From: Ralstonia sp. UBA689
Lineage (GTDB): Bacteria > Pseudomonadota > Gammaproteobacteria > Burkholderiales > Burkholderiaceae
Direction of reading: 5' to 3'
NCBI RefSeq assembly: GCF_002298975.1
Contig: NZ_DBMV01000018.1
Span: forward strand, 1 to 58,891
DNA: 58,891 nt
Shown: one piece after another, positions 8,664 to 17,480 of the stretch
Position numbering within the stretch: the first letter of the stretch is position 1
Layout of the letters: each line of letters starts with the position of its first letter
The notes under the pieces: model-generated
Databases searched by the model: none
What the model saw: only the letters and a program-made list of their open reading frames with translations
Told to the model about the DNA's origin: nothing
Position numbers and translations under genes: made by a program

Positions 8664-9191
8664 ATGCTGAAGATCATTGCGATCGTCATCGCCGTCGCTA
8701 TCGTTGCGATTCTCGGTTTTGCCGCCACGCGCCCGGGCAGCTTTCGCGTGCAGCGCGAGATCGACATCAAGGCCACGCCAGAAAAGGTGTTTGCCCTGAT
8801 CGACGATTTCCACCACTGGACGGCCTGGTCGCCGTGGGAAAAGCTCGACCTGGCCATGAAGCGTACCTATGGCGGTCCGACCAACGGCAAGGGCACGAAC
8901 TATGCGTGGGAAGGCTCCAGCAAAGTGGGCGCAGGGCGCATGGAGATCGTCGATACGGCATCGCCCGGCCGCATTCAGATCCAGCTGGATTTTCTGAAAC
9001 CCTTCGAAGCCCACAACACGGCGGAATTCACGCTCAAGCCTGCGGGCGATCTCACCCACGTGACCTGGGCCATGTTCGGCCCGAGTCCATTCATCTCCAA
9101 GGTGATGGGCCTGCTCTTCAGTATGGATGCGATAGTCGGCAAGGATTTTGAAGCCGGTCTCGCCAACCTCAAATCGGCTGCGGAGTCCTGA
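8664..9191 (+). CDS. SRPBCC family protein (polyketide cyclase/dehydrase-like) with N-terminal membrane anchor
   Basis: The 175-residue protein begins with one hydrophobic helix (about residues 3-22, MLKIIAIVIAVAIVAILGF). A START-like SRPBCC domain follows, with VQREIDIKATPEKVFALIDD and HHWTAWSPWEKLD. It is probably an inner-membrane-anchored lipid or hydrophobic-ligand binding module; the ligand is unknown. The ATG at 8664 has GGAGG nine bases upstream, better than the upstream alternative at 8595. The downstream MFS gene starts 28 bp after its stop, so they are likely co-transcribed. Confidence 0.85.
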   Translation: MLKIIAIVIAVAIVAILGFAATRPGSFRVQREIDIKATPEKVFALIDDFHHWTAWSPWEKLDLAMKRTYGGPTNGKGTNYAWEGSSKVGAGRMEIVDTASPGRIQIQLDFLKPFEAHNTAEFTLKPAGDLTHVTWAMFGPSPFISKVMGLLFSMDAIVGKDFEAGLANLKSAAES

Positions 9192-9219
9192 ATCCGCAGC
9201 CTCCAATAGGAGCTGTTCC

Positions 9220-10668
9220 ATGACGCACGGCATCGACGAACGCAAGCGCTGGCTTGCCCTCATCGTGCTCTGCCTGGGCGTGCTGATGATCGTGCTGGAC
9301 ACGACCATCGTGAACGTCGCACTGCCGTCCATCCGGGCGGATCTGGGCTTTACCGAAACCTCGCTCGTGTGGGTGGTCAACGCCTACATGCTGACTTTCG
9401 GCGGCTTTCTGCTGCTGGGCGGGCGGCTGGGCGATCTGTTCGGACATCGCAAGCTGTTCTTGCTGGGCATCACGCTGTTTACGCTGGCGTCGGCCGCCTG
9501 CGGGCTGGCCAACTCGCAGGGGCTACTGATCACGGCGCGTGCCGTGCAAGGGCTGGGCGGTGCGGTGGTGTCGGCGGTGTCGCTGTCGCTCATCATGAAC
9601 CTGTTCACCTCGCCGTCGGATCGTGCCAAGGCGATGGGCATCTACGGGTTCGTGTGCGCAGGCGGCGGCAGCATCGGCGTGCTGCTGGGCGGGCTGCTGA
9701 CCAGCGCGCTGAGCTGGCACTGGATCTTCCTGGTCAACCTGCCGATCGGCGTGGCGGTGTATGCGGCGTGCGTGGCTCTGCTGCCGGCTGGGCAATCGCT
9801 GGCTGATCGCGCCAAGCTGGACGTGGCGGGTGCCATTGCCGTGACCGCATCGTTGATGCTGGCGGTATACGCCATCGTGCATGGCAACGAAGCCGGCTGG
9901 ACGTCGACACAAACGCTTGCCCAGTTGGGCGTTGCTGTTGTGTTGATGGTTGCCTTCCTGGTCATCGAATCGCGCGTGTCGCATCCGCTGATGCCGCTGC
10001 ACATGTTCGCGCTGCGCAATGTGGCTACCGCCAACGTGGTGGGCGTGCTGTGGGCGGCGGCCATGTTCGCGTGGTTCTTCATCTCGGCGCTGTACATGCA
10101 GCGCGTGCTGAACTACAGCGCCATGCAGGTGGGGCTCGCGTTCCTGCCGGCCAACATCATCATGGCGGTGTTCTCGCTGGGGTTGTCGGCCAAGCTAGTG
10201 ATGCGTTTCGGCATTCGCGCGCCGCTATCGCTGGGGCTGCTGGTGGCGACGGTCGGGCTTGTGCTGTTTGCGCGCGCGCCGGCGGGCGGCAGCTTTGTGC
10301 TGGACGTGCTGCCCGGGATGGTGCTGCTGGGCCTGGGTGCCGGCGTGGCGTTCAACCCGGTGCTGCTGGCAGCGATGAGCGATGTGGCGCCGGATGAGTC
10401 GGGTCTGGCCTCGGGTGTGGTCAACACGTCGTTCATGATGGGCGGTGCGCTGGGGCTGGCCATTCTGGCGAGCCTGGCTGCTGCGCGCACGGAAAGTCTG
10501 GCCGCCGCGGGGGCCGATGCCGCGACCGCGCTCAACGGCGGCTACCACCTGGCCTTCCTGCTGGGCGCCATTGCGGCGGTCGTGGCATCGGCGCTGGCCG
10601 GGGCGTTCGTGCGTACGCGCACGCACGGGCAAGCGCAGGGCGAAGCGTCTTCTGCGGCGTCCATCTGA
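9220..10668 (+). CDS. MFS transporter, DHA2 (EmrB/QacA) family, 14-TM drug efflux pump
   Basis: The 482-residue polytopic protein shows DHA2 signatures. These are motif D1-like LDTTIVNVALPSI in helix 1, the motif A region GGRLGDLFGHRKLF between helices 2 and 3, and motif C-like GGSIGVLLGGLLT in helix 5. Predicted hydrophobic segments fit 14 helices. It probably exports hydrophobic drugs using the proton gradient. The ATG at 9220 follows ATAGGAG; the frame from 9148 overlaps the SRPBCC gene and is rejected. It is convergent with a TetR gene, which could be its regulator at a distance. Confidence 0.9.
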   Translation: MTHGIDERKRWLALIVLCLGVLMIVLDTTIVNVALPSIRADLGFTETSLVWVVNAYMLTFGGFLLLGGRLGDLFGHRKLFLLGITLFTLASAACGLANSQGLLITARAVQGLGGAVVSAVSLSLIMNLFTSPSDRAKAMGIYGFVCAGGGSIGVLLGGLLTSALSWHWIFLVNLPIGVAVYAACVALLPAGQSLADRAKLDVAGAIAVTASLMLAVYAIVHGNEAGWTSTQTLAQLGVAVVLMVAFLVIESRVSHPLMPLHMFALRNVATANVVGVLWAAAMFAWFFISALYMQRVLNYSAMQVGLAFLPANIIMAVFSLGLSAKLVMRFGIRAPLSLGLLVATVGLVLFARAPAGGSFVLDVLPGMVLLGLGAGVAFNPVLLAAMSDVAPDESGLASGVVNTSFMMGGALGLAILASLAAARTESLAAAGADAATALNGGYHLAFLLGAIAAVVASALAGAFVRTRTHGQAQGEASSAASI

Positions 10669-10705
10669 GTTGAGGCACGCGGCGAAGCCCGCGCCATCAA
10701 GTCCG

Positions 10706-10738
10706 CAGCGTGTCGCTTTCTGCCAGAGCGACACGCTG
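10706..10738. terminator. Strong hairpin between convergent genes
   Basis: A perfect 12-bp inverted repeat (CAGCGTGTCGCT / AGCGACACGCTG) with a 9-nt loop sits between the MFS stop and the stop of the convergent TetR gene. Neither side has a long T-run, only TACTTCAGTTTTC on the plus strand. A bidirectional terminator is likely. Confidence 0.65.
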
Positions 10739-10742
10739 TACT

Positions 10743-11354
10743 TCAGTTTTCCTTTCCGCCCAGGCCGTTTTCGAGCATGTCGATCACCATTTCGGCATAC
10801 CCCTCGTACGACAACGGCCCATCGGGTTTGAGCCAGGTGAACGTCCAGTTCATCATGCCGAACAGCATCATCGTGACGGGCGTGCGGTTGGCTTCGTCGA
10901 CTTTGTCCGGGTAGGCGGCTCCGAGTTGCAATCCGACGGCCGTCACCACTTCACGCTCGCGCGCCAGCACGATGTCACGCTGTTCTGGCGACAGGTACTT
11001 CACGTCATTGAGCAACGCAATGTGCCGCGTGCGCGAGGTCGCGTATTCAGCCAGGAACGTGCGGATCAGCAGGTGCAGCGTGGCGCGGGCGGAAAGCTTG
11101 GCATGACGCGCGTCGCTCTGTGCGCGCTCGGCCAGATCAGCCAGCCGCCTGGTGTAGCGGTCGAGCAGATCGAACAGGATCGCTTCCTTGCCTTCGTAGT
11201 AGTGGTACAGGCGTGACTTCGAGCCGCCGCACGCTGCGGCGAGCTGGTTCATCGATACGCTCGGGTAGCTGTCGGCTGCAAAGGCTTCAGCGGCGGTGTC
11301 GAGCACGCTTTCGCGGCGCGACTCGAATTCGTCTTCGTTCTTGACGCGGGACAT
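10743..11354 (-). CDS. TetR/AcrR family transcriptional regulator
   Basis: The 203-residue protein has a TetR DNA-binding domain (about residues 13-60, with SMNQLAAACGGSKSRLYHYYEGKEAI). Its C-terminal domain resembles regulators of aromatic or acyl-CoA degradation (KstR2-like, with MMLFGMMNWTFTWLKP). It lies 66 bp downstream of pcaD on the same strand and may belong to the same unit. It is also convergent with the DHA2 pump. The target is inferred, not shown. Confidence 0.88.
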   Translation of the reverse strand: MSRVKNEDEFESRRESVLDTAAEAFAADSYPSVSMNQLAAACGGSKSRLYHYYEGKEAILFDLLDRYTRRLADLAERAQSDARHAKLSARATLHLLIRTFLAEYATSRTRHIALLNDVKYLSPEQRDIVLAREREVVTAVGLQLGAAYPDKVDEANRTPVTMMLFGMMNWTFTWLKPDGPLSYEGYAEMVIDMLENGLGGKEN

Positions 11355-11358
11355 GTCA

Positions 11359-11383
11359 GGCGGCCATCGGTTGGATGGCCGCC
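11359..11383. promoter_or_regulatory. Perfect hairpin just upstream of the TetR start codon
   Basis: GGCGGCCAT and ATGGCCGCC form a 9-bp perfect stem with a 7-nt loop. It lies 38 bp past the pcaD stop and five bases before the start codon of the TetR gene on the minus strand. It could terminate part of the pcaD transcript or limit translation of the regulator. No T-run follows. Confidence 0.45.
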
Positions 11384-11420
11384 ATGTTAACCGGGCTGGT
11401 TGCGGCGTGTCGATGCCGCA

Positions 11421-12236
11421 TCAGGCCGTTTCGTGCACGGCGAGGAAGTCCAGCACGCTGCCCAGGAAGGCTTCCGGCTGCTCCACGTTGGCAAGATGCA
11501 CGGTGTCCAGCACGCGCAGTTGAGCGCCCGGAATAGCGGCTGCGATCTCCTCGCCGTGGCGCGCGGACGTCACCGTATCGTGCAGGCCGGCAATGACCAG
11601 CGTCGGGTGTGGAATGAGCGAGATCGTGCGGCGCAGGTCCGCATCGCGCACCGCAGCCCAGCCGCCGATGATGCCCTCGCGCGGTGTCGCCAGCAGCGCG
11701 CGACGGAACGGTTCGACAACGGGATCGTTCGCTTCCAGCATGTGTGCCGGGAACCAATTGCGCAGGAACGTCTCGGCCGTTTCCTGCATGTCGGGCGCCT
11801 TGCGTAGTTCTGCGATGGCGTTGTCAAAGTACTGCGTCGGGCCGATGTGGGCAGCGGTGTTCGACAGCACCAGGCGGTCGATGCGTTCAGGCGCGTGGAT
11901 GGCCAGCCATTGCGCAACAATGCCGCCCAACGACAGGCCCAGCATATGTACGCGCTGCAGGCCGAGCGCGTCGAGCAGCTCCACCACGTCGCGGCCCAGC
12001 CGGTCCATCGAATACGGCCCCGACGGCGCGTCGGAGGCGCCGTGGCCACGCGCGTCGTAGCGCAGCACGTAGAAGTGCTCGGCAAGCCGTGGCACTGTCG
12101 CGTCCCACATGTGCAGGTCGGTCCCGATGGAGTTGGACAGCAGCAGGAGGGGCTTGTCAGGCGTGCCGTCAAAGCGATACGCGATGCGTGCACCGTCGCC
12201 GGTTGTGATGAATGCGCGTGCGTTGTGGGATTCCAT
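11421..12236 (-). CDS. pcaD: 3-oxoadipate enol-lactonase (PcaD)
   Basis: The 271-residue alpha/beta hydrolase carries the nucleophile elbow GLSLGG with Ser102. The acid is probably the Asp of GLHDTVT (about residue 217) and the base the His of VHLANVEQP (about 246). The overall sequence, including YDARGHGASDAP and LSNTAAHIGP, is typical of PcaD, which opens the lactone ring of 3-oxoadipate enol-lactone in the beta-ketoadipate pathway. It is divergent from a LysR regulator with about 100 bp between. Other pca genes are not in the window, so this is a detached pathway gene or a paralogue. Confidence 0.9.
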   Translation of the reverse strand: MESHNARAFITTGDGARIAYRFDGTPDKPLLLLSNSIGTDLHMWDATVPRLAEHFYVLRYDARGHGASDAPSGPYSMDRLGRDVVELLDALGLQRVHMLGLSLGGIVAQWLAIHAPERIDRLVLSNTAAHIGPTQYFDNAIAELRKAPDMQETAETFLRNWFPAHMLEANDPVVEPFRRALLATPREGIIGGWAAVRDADLRRTISLIPHPTLVIAGLHDTVTSARHGEEIAAAIPGAQLRVLDTVHLANVEQPEAFLGSVLDFLAVHETA

Positions 12237-12335
12237 GATGGGTTCCTCGGGTGAATGTTGGTGACGTCATCCTAGAATCCGTGCCCTTCCATGGATACTA
12301 TGAAGTTTGGAAAAACTCTGTAGGAGTTGACGACA

Positions 12336-13286
12336 ATGTTGAGCTTCACGCTCCATGAGCTGCAGTGCTTCGATGCGGTCGTGGCTGGGGGCAGCTTCCA
12401 GGCCGCCGCCGAACGCCTGCACCGCTCGCACCCTTCGGTGTTCGCGGCGGTGGCCAAGCTGGAGGACCAGTTGGGCCTAAGCTTGCTGGACCGCAGCGGC
12501 TACCGTGTGCGGCTGACCGAAGCCGGCCAGTCCTTTCATCGGAAAGCCCAGGCGCTGCTGCGGGAGTGCGAGGAGCTGCGCACCCACGCCAGCCAACTGG
12601 CCATGGGCGATGAGCCCGAGCTGCGCGTGGTGCTGGGCGATCTGTGTCCGCTGCAGCCGGTGCTGGCATTGCTCAGCCAGTTCTTCGGGCAATGCCGGCA
12701 AACGCGGCTGCAGTTGCAGTTCGAATCGGTGACCGGACCGTGGGAGCGACTGCTGGAGGACGAGGCCGACCTGATCGTGCATCGCGTGCCGAAAGACGAC
12801 CTGCGCATGGAGTGGATCGACCTGGGCCGGATCGCGATGGTGCCGGTGGTGGCGCCTGGCTTCCTGGCTTCTCTGCCGACGTCTGCCCTGACGCCGCAGC
12901 AGATGCAGCGCTACATGCAATGCGTGATCAACGATTCCGCCAGGCAACCGCCACCGCAGACGCACTACGTGATCGAGGGCGCCCCGCAGTGTTTCGCGCC
13001 GGATCAGTTGATGAAGAAGGAACTGATCCTGCACGGCATGGCGTGGGGGCATCTGCCCCGCTTCATGATCGAGACAGAGTTGCGCGAAGGGCGGCTGCTG
13101 TCGATTGCCGGGCGCCATTTCCCGGGCATGGTGCAAGATCTGGTGGCCGCCCGCCGGCGCGATCGGCCGCATGGGCCGGTCGCCAGCCGGCTATGGGAAT
13201 TCCTGGCCCAGCAAGCGCCGGTGCTGAAGCCGGCGCTGGGCCGCATGCCTCGTCAGTCGGGTGTCTCAACAGGTAAGACAAGGTAG
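12336..13286 (+). CDS. LysR family transcriptional regulator, divergent from pcaD
   Basis: The 316-residue protein has the LysR winged helix-turn-helix at the N-terminus (FDAVVAGGSFQAAAERLHRS, then HPSVFAAVAKLEDQLG) and a less conserved effector domain. Its C-terminal half is Arg/Pro rich. The ATG at 12336 with TAGGAG nine bases upstream is preferred over a TTG at 12327. Head-to-head orientation with pcaD suggests it controls pcaD in response to an aromatic-pathway metabolite. The recognition helix (HRSHPSVFAA) departs from the usual LysR pattern. Confidence 0.87.
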   Translation: MLSFTLHELQCFDAVVAGGSFQAAAERLHRSHPSVFAAVAKLEDQLGLSLLDRSGYRVRLTEAGQSFHRKAQALLRECEELRTHASQLAMGDEPELRVVLGDLCPLQPVLALLSQFFGQCRQTRLQLQFESVTGPWERLLEDEADLIVHRVPKDDLRMEWIDLGRIAMVPVVAPGFLASLPTSALTPQQMQRYMQCVINDSARQPPPQTHYVIEGAPQCFAPDQLMKKELILHGMAWGHLPRFMIETELREGRLLSIAGRHFPGMVQDLVAARRRDRPHGPVASRLWEFLAQQAPVLKPALGRMPRQSGVSTGKTR

Positions 13287-13461
13287 TCATGTGTCGAGGC
13301 CGCGGCGTCGTTGCCCGGGCAGGGGCGAATGTCATGGCAACTGCCTCGCGTGAGGCATGCTTCGCATGCGCAATCTAGTCGACTTGGCGGAGTGCCGGGC
13401 ACGATAATCCGGACTATAACCAGCCATGCCCGGCCATCATCTCGGGCAAAGGTGGTGGACG

Positions 13462-14280
13462 ATGGAAACGCAAGGCATCGATAAAGTTTTCGCCGGCTCG
13501 ATCCCGGAGCTGTATGACGTCTTGATGGTCCCGTTGATCTTTGAGCCTTATGCGGCGGACATCGCCGCGCGGGCTGCTATCCGTGCGCCCAGCCAGGTGC
13601 TCGAGGTAGCGGCAGGGACGGGAGCCGTGACGCGGGCGTTGGCGCGCACCCTTCCTGAGGCGACAACCATTGTGGCGACCGATCTCAACCCGCCGATGCT
13701 TGATCGTGCCGCCGCCATCGGTGCTTGCCGGCCCGTATCGTGGCAGCAGGCCGACGCGCAGCAGCTACCGTTCAACGACGGCAGCTTCGATCTGGTGATC
13801 TGCCAGTTTGGCGCGATGTTCTTTCCCGATCGGCCGAAAGCCTTTGCCGAGGCGCGTCGCGTGTTAAGGCCGGGTGGCATGCTGCTCTTCAACGTGTGGG
13901 ACCGGATCGAAGAGAACGAGTTTGCACATGTGGTCACGCTCGCTCTGGCGAATTGCTTCCCCGCCAAGCCGCCGGCGTTCTTGGCCCGCACTCCGCACGG
14001 TTATCACATGCGCTCGGCTGTGGAGGCAGACTTGCGGCTCGGTGGCTTTACTTCGCAAGTGGCGTGTGCAACCGTGCCTGCGCGTAGCCGTGCCGATACG
14101 GCCCGCGTGCCGGCGGTTGCCTACTGTCAGGGGACACCGCTGCGCAGCGAACTGGAGGCGTTCGGCTCCGACGCACTATCCGCCGCCACCGACGCATGTA
14201 CCGATGCATTGGCTGCGCGGTTCGGCGATGGACCCGTCGACGGAAAGATTCAGGCTCACGTTTTCAGTGTCATGGCTTGA
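13462..14280 (+). CDS. Class I SAM-dependent methyltransferase (UbiE/COQ5-like)
   Basis: The 272-residue protein has motif I as VLEVAAGTGAVTRALA (about residues 46-61), motif II region IVATDLNPPMLDRA, and the post-motif FDLVICQFGAMFFPD. These are typical of type-11 methyltransferases using S-adenosylmethionine. Substrate unknown. The ATG at 13462 is preferred because it restores the usual N-terminal length; AAAGG lies about ten bases upstream. The gene stands alone after a 175-bp gap that holds two small hairpins (13342-13357 and 13355-13369) but no T-run. Confidence 0.87.
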   Translation: METQGIDKVFAGSIPELYDVLMVPLIFEPYAADIAARAAIRAPSQVLEVAAGTGAVTRALARTLPEATTIVATDLNPPMLDRAAAIGACRPVSWQQADAQQLPFNDGSFDLVICQFGAMFFPDRPKAFAEARRVLRPGGMLLFNVWDRIEENEFAHVVTLALANCFPAKPPAFLARTPHGYHMRSAVEADLRLGGFTSQVACATVPARSRADTARVPAVAYCQGTPLRSELEAFGSDALSAATDACTDALAARFGDGPVDGKIQAHVFSVMA

Positions 14281-14356
14281 AGCCTGCCGGAAGGAGGGCA
14301 GACGCTCGGGGCAAGGCGAACTCACTAGGTTCTTTATTCAGCCGGCAGCGCAGGGC

Positions 14357-15493
14357 TCAGGGCTTTTGCTGGCCCACCCGCGCACGCCAAGCGTGTTGCC
14401 GGCTGCGCTTCCACTCGATGCATCGGCGGCCCAGTGCAATGGAGGGCAGCTCGACATATCGATGCAGCAGCGTGGCCAATACAAGCGTTAGCGCTAGGTT
14501 GACTGCAAACAGCATCAACTGCGTGCTGAGCCACTCCGGCGCCAGCACGCCCACCAGGCGGTGCGTAGCCTCAATCACGCTCGGGTGGCCGAGGTACAGG
14601 GCATACGACAGCTCGCCCAGCCACACGGCTATGCGCGGCACGCGCAGCTCGCCGCAATGTTCCATGGCCACCAGCCCGACCAGCAGGGCGCCCGCAGGGA
14701 GGCCGCGTGCAAGCAGGTCGAACTTGGGCACCGGGCCGATCACCGAGGCGATGAAGGTGGTCAAGCCCAACGCCACCAGCACGCGCGCAACAGGCGGCGT
14801 TAGGCGATGTCGATGCGTTGCATAAGCCCAGGCCAATGCCGCCCCTGACAGGAATTCGAGCACCAACGGATTGGCAGCCATCGCTTGCATGGGCGTGGCC
14901 CAGGCATAAAGCGCTTCCGGGTCGCGCAGCACCACGCCGCTATGCCAGAACGGCACGATCACCGTGGTTGTGAACAGTGCCAGCGCTACCAGCCATAGCG
15001 CGCGCCGGCCGAACACTGCCAGCCCCAACGCGCATAGCGCATAGAAGAACGCCTCGTAGTTGAGCGACCAGCCGACATAGAGCGCCGGGTAGCCGAAATA
15101 CGGCGCATCCGCATTGGCTTGGGGCAGGAAGGCGAGCGAAGTCAGCAGTACGCCCGTCGACACCGGATTGAGCCACGCGGCATGCAGCACCGACATCAGC
15201 CAGTACGGCGGCGCCAGCCGAAAGACTCGCTTGACGAGAAACTCGCCGGGCGGCTCCGGCCCTTTTCCCACCCCCTGCCCAAGAATGGCGACCCAGGCAA
15301 TGCTGAATCCGCTGATGACGAAGAACACATCCACGCCCACATACCCACGCTTGATCACATGCGTGGTCAACCACGCGAGGGCGGGGATGTCGGCATGGGC
15401 GAGTGCCAGGCCGGAATGAAACACAACGACGTACAGGGCGGCAAAACCTCGCAGTGCCTGGATGCTTTGAAGGGATGACGAAGAACGATTCAC
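14357..15493 (-). CDS. Acyltransferase family 3 membrane protein (OafA/YrhL type)
   Basis: The protein of about 378 residues begins close to the family signature LQSIQALRGFAALYVVVFH, with the catalytic His in the first membrane helix. It has about ten hydrophobic helices, including GYVGVDVFFVISGFSIAW. Such inner-membrane enzymes transfer acetyl or other acyl groups to polysaccharides or lipids at the membrane. The frame is open back to 15550 (TTG), but no good ribosome-binding site is seen. I place the start at a GTG (15493), which gives a normal N-terminus, with low certainty. No glycan cluster surrounds it, so the acceptor is unknown. Confidence 0.87.
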   Translation of the reverse strand: MNRSSSSLQSIQALRGFAALYVVVFHSGLALAHADIPALAWLTTHVIKRGYVGVDVFFVISGFSIAWVAILGQGVGKGPEPPGEFLVKRVFRLAPPYWLMSVLHAAWLNPVSTGVLLTSLAFLPQANADAPYFGYPALYVGWSLNYEAFFYALCALGLAVFGRRALWLVALALFTTTVIVPFWHSGVVLRDPEALYAWATPMQAMAANPLVLEFLSGAALAWAYATHRHRLTPPVARVLVALGLTTFIASVIGPVPKFDLLARGLPAGALLVGLVAMEHCGELRVPRIAVWLGELSYALYLGHPSVIEATHRLVGVLAPEWLSTQLMLFAVNLALTLVLATLLHRYVELPSIALGRRCIEWKRSRQHAWRARVGQQKP

Positions 15494-15583
15494 GCAGGAC
15501 GAACGCAGGCGGCGCACACATAAGTCTCGCCGCCATCGGGTGATAGGCAACCCACCCGTGTCAGCAAGCTGCGTGCCGCGCCA

Positions 15584-16900
15584 TCACTCCGGGCACTCCG
15601 GGCGAATTGGGGTCGTGGCGGGCGCAGACATGCATTTGGCCGCACGTTCCAGCAGCAGGGCACGCTCCCGCCAGTTGCGCGCCAGGGTGGCGGCGCGCTC
15701 ATACTCCGCGCGGGCCTCGTCCAGGCGGTTGAGACGCGCAAGAAGATCTGCACGCACGCTGGGCAACAGGTGATAGCCGCGCAGCGCGGGTTCGGTCAGC
15801 AGCGTATCGACGATCTCCAACCCCGCCGCCGGCCCGTAGACCATGGCAACGGCCACTGCGCGGTTCAGCTCGACCACGGGCGAGGGCGCGAGCTGCGCAA
15901 GCGCGTCGTACAGCGCGGCGATGCGTGTCCAGTCGGTCTGGACTGCGGTCCGGGCGCTGGCGTGGCAGGCGGCGATGGCCGCTTGCAATCCGTAGGGCCC
16001 AAGCCCCTGTCCGCAGGCCTCAGCCTGGGCCAGGGCTGCAAAGCCGCGCTGGATGAGCAGGTGATCCCAGCGGCTGCGGTCCTGGTCCATCAGCAGGATG
16101 GGCCGTCCGCCGGGGCCCACGCGTGTGCGCAGGCGCGAGGCCTGCAGCTCCATCAGCGCGAGCAGCCCGTGCACTTCAGGCTCATGCGGCATCAGCCCCG
16201 CGAGGATGCGGCCCAGGCGCTGCGCTTCTTCGCATAGCGTCGGGCGCGTCCAGTTGTCGCCCGAGGTGGCGGCGTAGCCTTCATTGAAGATGAGGTAGAT
16301 CACCTGCAGAACGGCGGACAGCCGCTCCGCCAACTGGGCAGGTTCGGGCAGCTCGAATGGCACGCGCGCCGCCGAGAGCGTCTTCTTTGCACGAACGATG
16401 CGCTGCGCCACGGTTGCCTCCGGCACCAGGAAGGCGCGGGCGATCTCGTCGGTGGTCAGGCCGCCGAGCAGGCGCAGTGTGAGCGCCACGCGGCCCTCGT
16501 GCGGCAGCACCGGATGGCAGGCGATGAAGACCAGCCGCAGCAGGTCGTCGCCGATGGCCTCGTCGCGCGTGGTTTCGGCATCGGCTTGGGCAAGCTCCTG
16601 CTCGACCTCCAGCTCGATGGCCAGCAGCGCAAGCTTGTGTTCGGTGAGCGTGTGGTGCCGCAAGCGGTCGATGGCGCGGTGCCTGGCGGTGGCCGTAAGC
16701 CATGCCGCCGGGTTGTCGGGCGTGCCCGACACAGGCCATTGTTCCAGCGCGGCCACCAGTGCATCCTGCGCCAGCTCTTCGGCCAGGCCTACGTCGCGCA
16801 GCAGGCGCGCAAGCCCGGCAATGATCCTGGCCGATTCCATGCGCCAGACAGCGTCGATGGTGCGGTGGATGGCGAGCGCCGCCCGCGTTGAATCGGCCAT
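15584..16900 (-). CDS. ECF sigma factor, ECF42-type with C-terminal TPR-like extension
   Basis: The 438-residue protein has sigma-2 (about residues 12-80) and sigma-4 regions (about 120-180, with GGLTTDEIARAFLVPEATVAQRI). A long C-terminal extension is diagnostic of the ECF42 group: YLIFNEGYAATSGDN, then LLALMELQASRLR and LLMDQDRSRWDHLL. No anti-sigma factor is adjacent. As expected for the group, the partner is a YciI/DGPF protein whose gene ends 11 bp before this start, so they form one operon. The extension is thought to control activity in place of an anti-sigma factor. Confidence 0.92.
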   Translation of the reverse strand: MADSTRAALAIHRTIDAVWRMESARIIAGLARLLRDVGLAEELAQDALVAALEQWPVSGTPDNPAAWLTATARHRAIDRLRHHTLTEHKLALLAIELEVEQELAQADAETTRDEAIGDDLLRLVFIACHPVLPHEGRVALTLRLLGGLTTDEIARAFLVPEATVAQRIVRAKKTLSAARVPFELPEPAQLAERLSAVLQVIYLIFNEGYAATSGDNWTRPTLCEEAQRLGRILAGLMPHEPEVHGLLALMELQASRLRTRVGPGGRPILLMDQDRSRWDHLLIQRGFAALAQAEACGQGLGPYGLQAAIAACHASARTAVQTDWTRIAALYDALAQLAPSPVVELNRAVAVAMVYGPAAGLEIVDTLLTEPALRGYHLLPSVRADLLARLNRLDEARAEYERAATLARNWRERALLLERAAKCMSAPATTPIRPECPE

Positions 16901-16911
16901 CGTGTCGTGGC

Positions 16912-17343
16912 TTACTGCTGCTTGGCCGCCAGTTCAGCACGCAGGCGCTCCTCACGCTCGCGCGCTTCCGGCGTGAACTCCGCACCGAAGTCCTCGGCCT
17001 CGAACACACGGCGGATCTCCAGGCGCACGTTGCCACCCGCATCCAGACCGGGCCAGCGCTTGGCCCATTCCAGCGCCTCTTCCATCGACTTGACCTGCAG
17101 CATGGTGTAGCCGGCGATCAGTTCCTTGGCCTCGGCAAAGGGGCCATCGATCACCGTCGGCTTGCCGTCCTTGAACTCCACGCGTGCCCCGCGCGAGGTA
17201 GGGTGCAGGCCCTCGCCGCCGAGCAGCACGCCGGCCTTGGTGAGGTCTTCCATGTACTTGCCCATGGCTGTGAAGAGTTCTTCGGTGGGCATCACCTCGG
17301 CTTCCGTGTCCTTGTCGGCCAGTCGCAGAACCATGAATCGCAT
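16912..17343 (-). CDS. YciI family (DGPF domain) protein, partner of the ECF sigma factor
   Basis: The 143-residue protein contains the hallmark IDGPFAEAKELIAGYTML near residue 70-87 and begins MRFMVLRLADKD. The start ATG at 17343 follows AAGGAG at eight bases. DGPF proteins of this class are nearly always encoded beside ECF42 sigma factors and are usually the main target of the sigma factor; their biochemical role is not settled. The gene lies immediately upstream of the sigma gene in one transcription unit. Confidence 0.9.
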   Translation of the reverse strand: MRFMVLRLADKDTEAEVMPTEELFTAMGKYMEDLTKAGVLLGGEGLHPTSRGARVEFKDGKPTVIDGPFAEAKELIAGYTMLQVKSMEEALEWAKRWPGLDAGGNVRLEIRRVFEAEDFGAEFTPEAREREERLRAELAAKQQ

Positions 17344-17480
17344 GCTGTTTCTCCTTGGGTTGGGGGAGCCGCAAGATGTTCGCGCCTCTCTACCTGTACG
17401 TCGAATGGCAGGTGGGCGGAATCGACAAATTCGATGGTGCAATGTGTAACGAGATGTAACCGGATGGCGCCGCCAACCAT

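Noticed and set aside
13342..13369. Two overlapping hairpins before the methyltransferase as a terminator or riboswitch
   Set aside because: The stems are only 6 bp and no T-run or conserved riboswitch core is visible.
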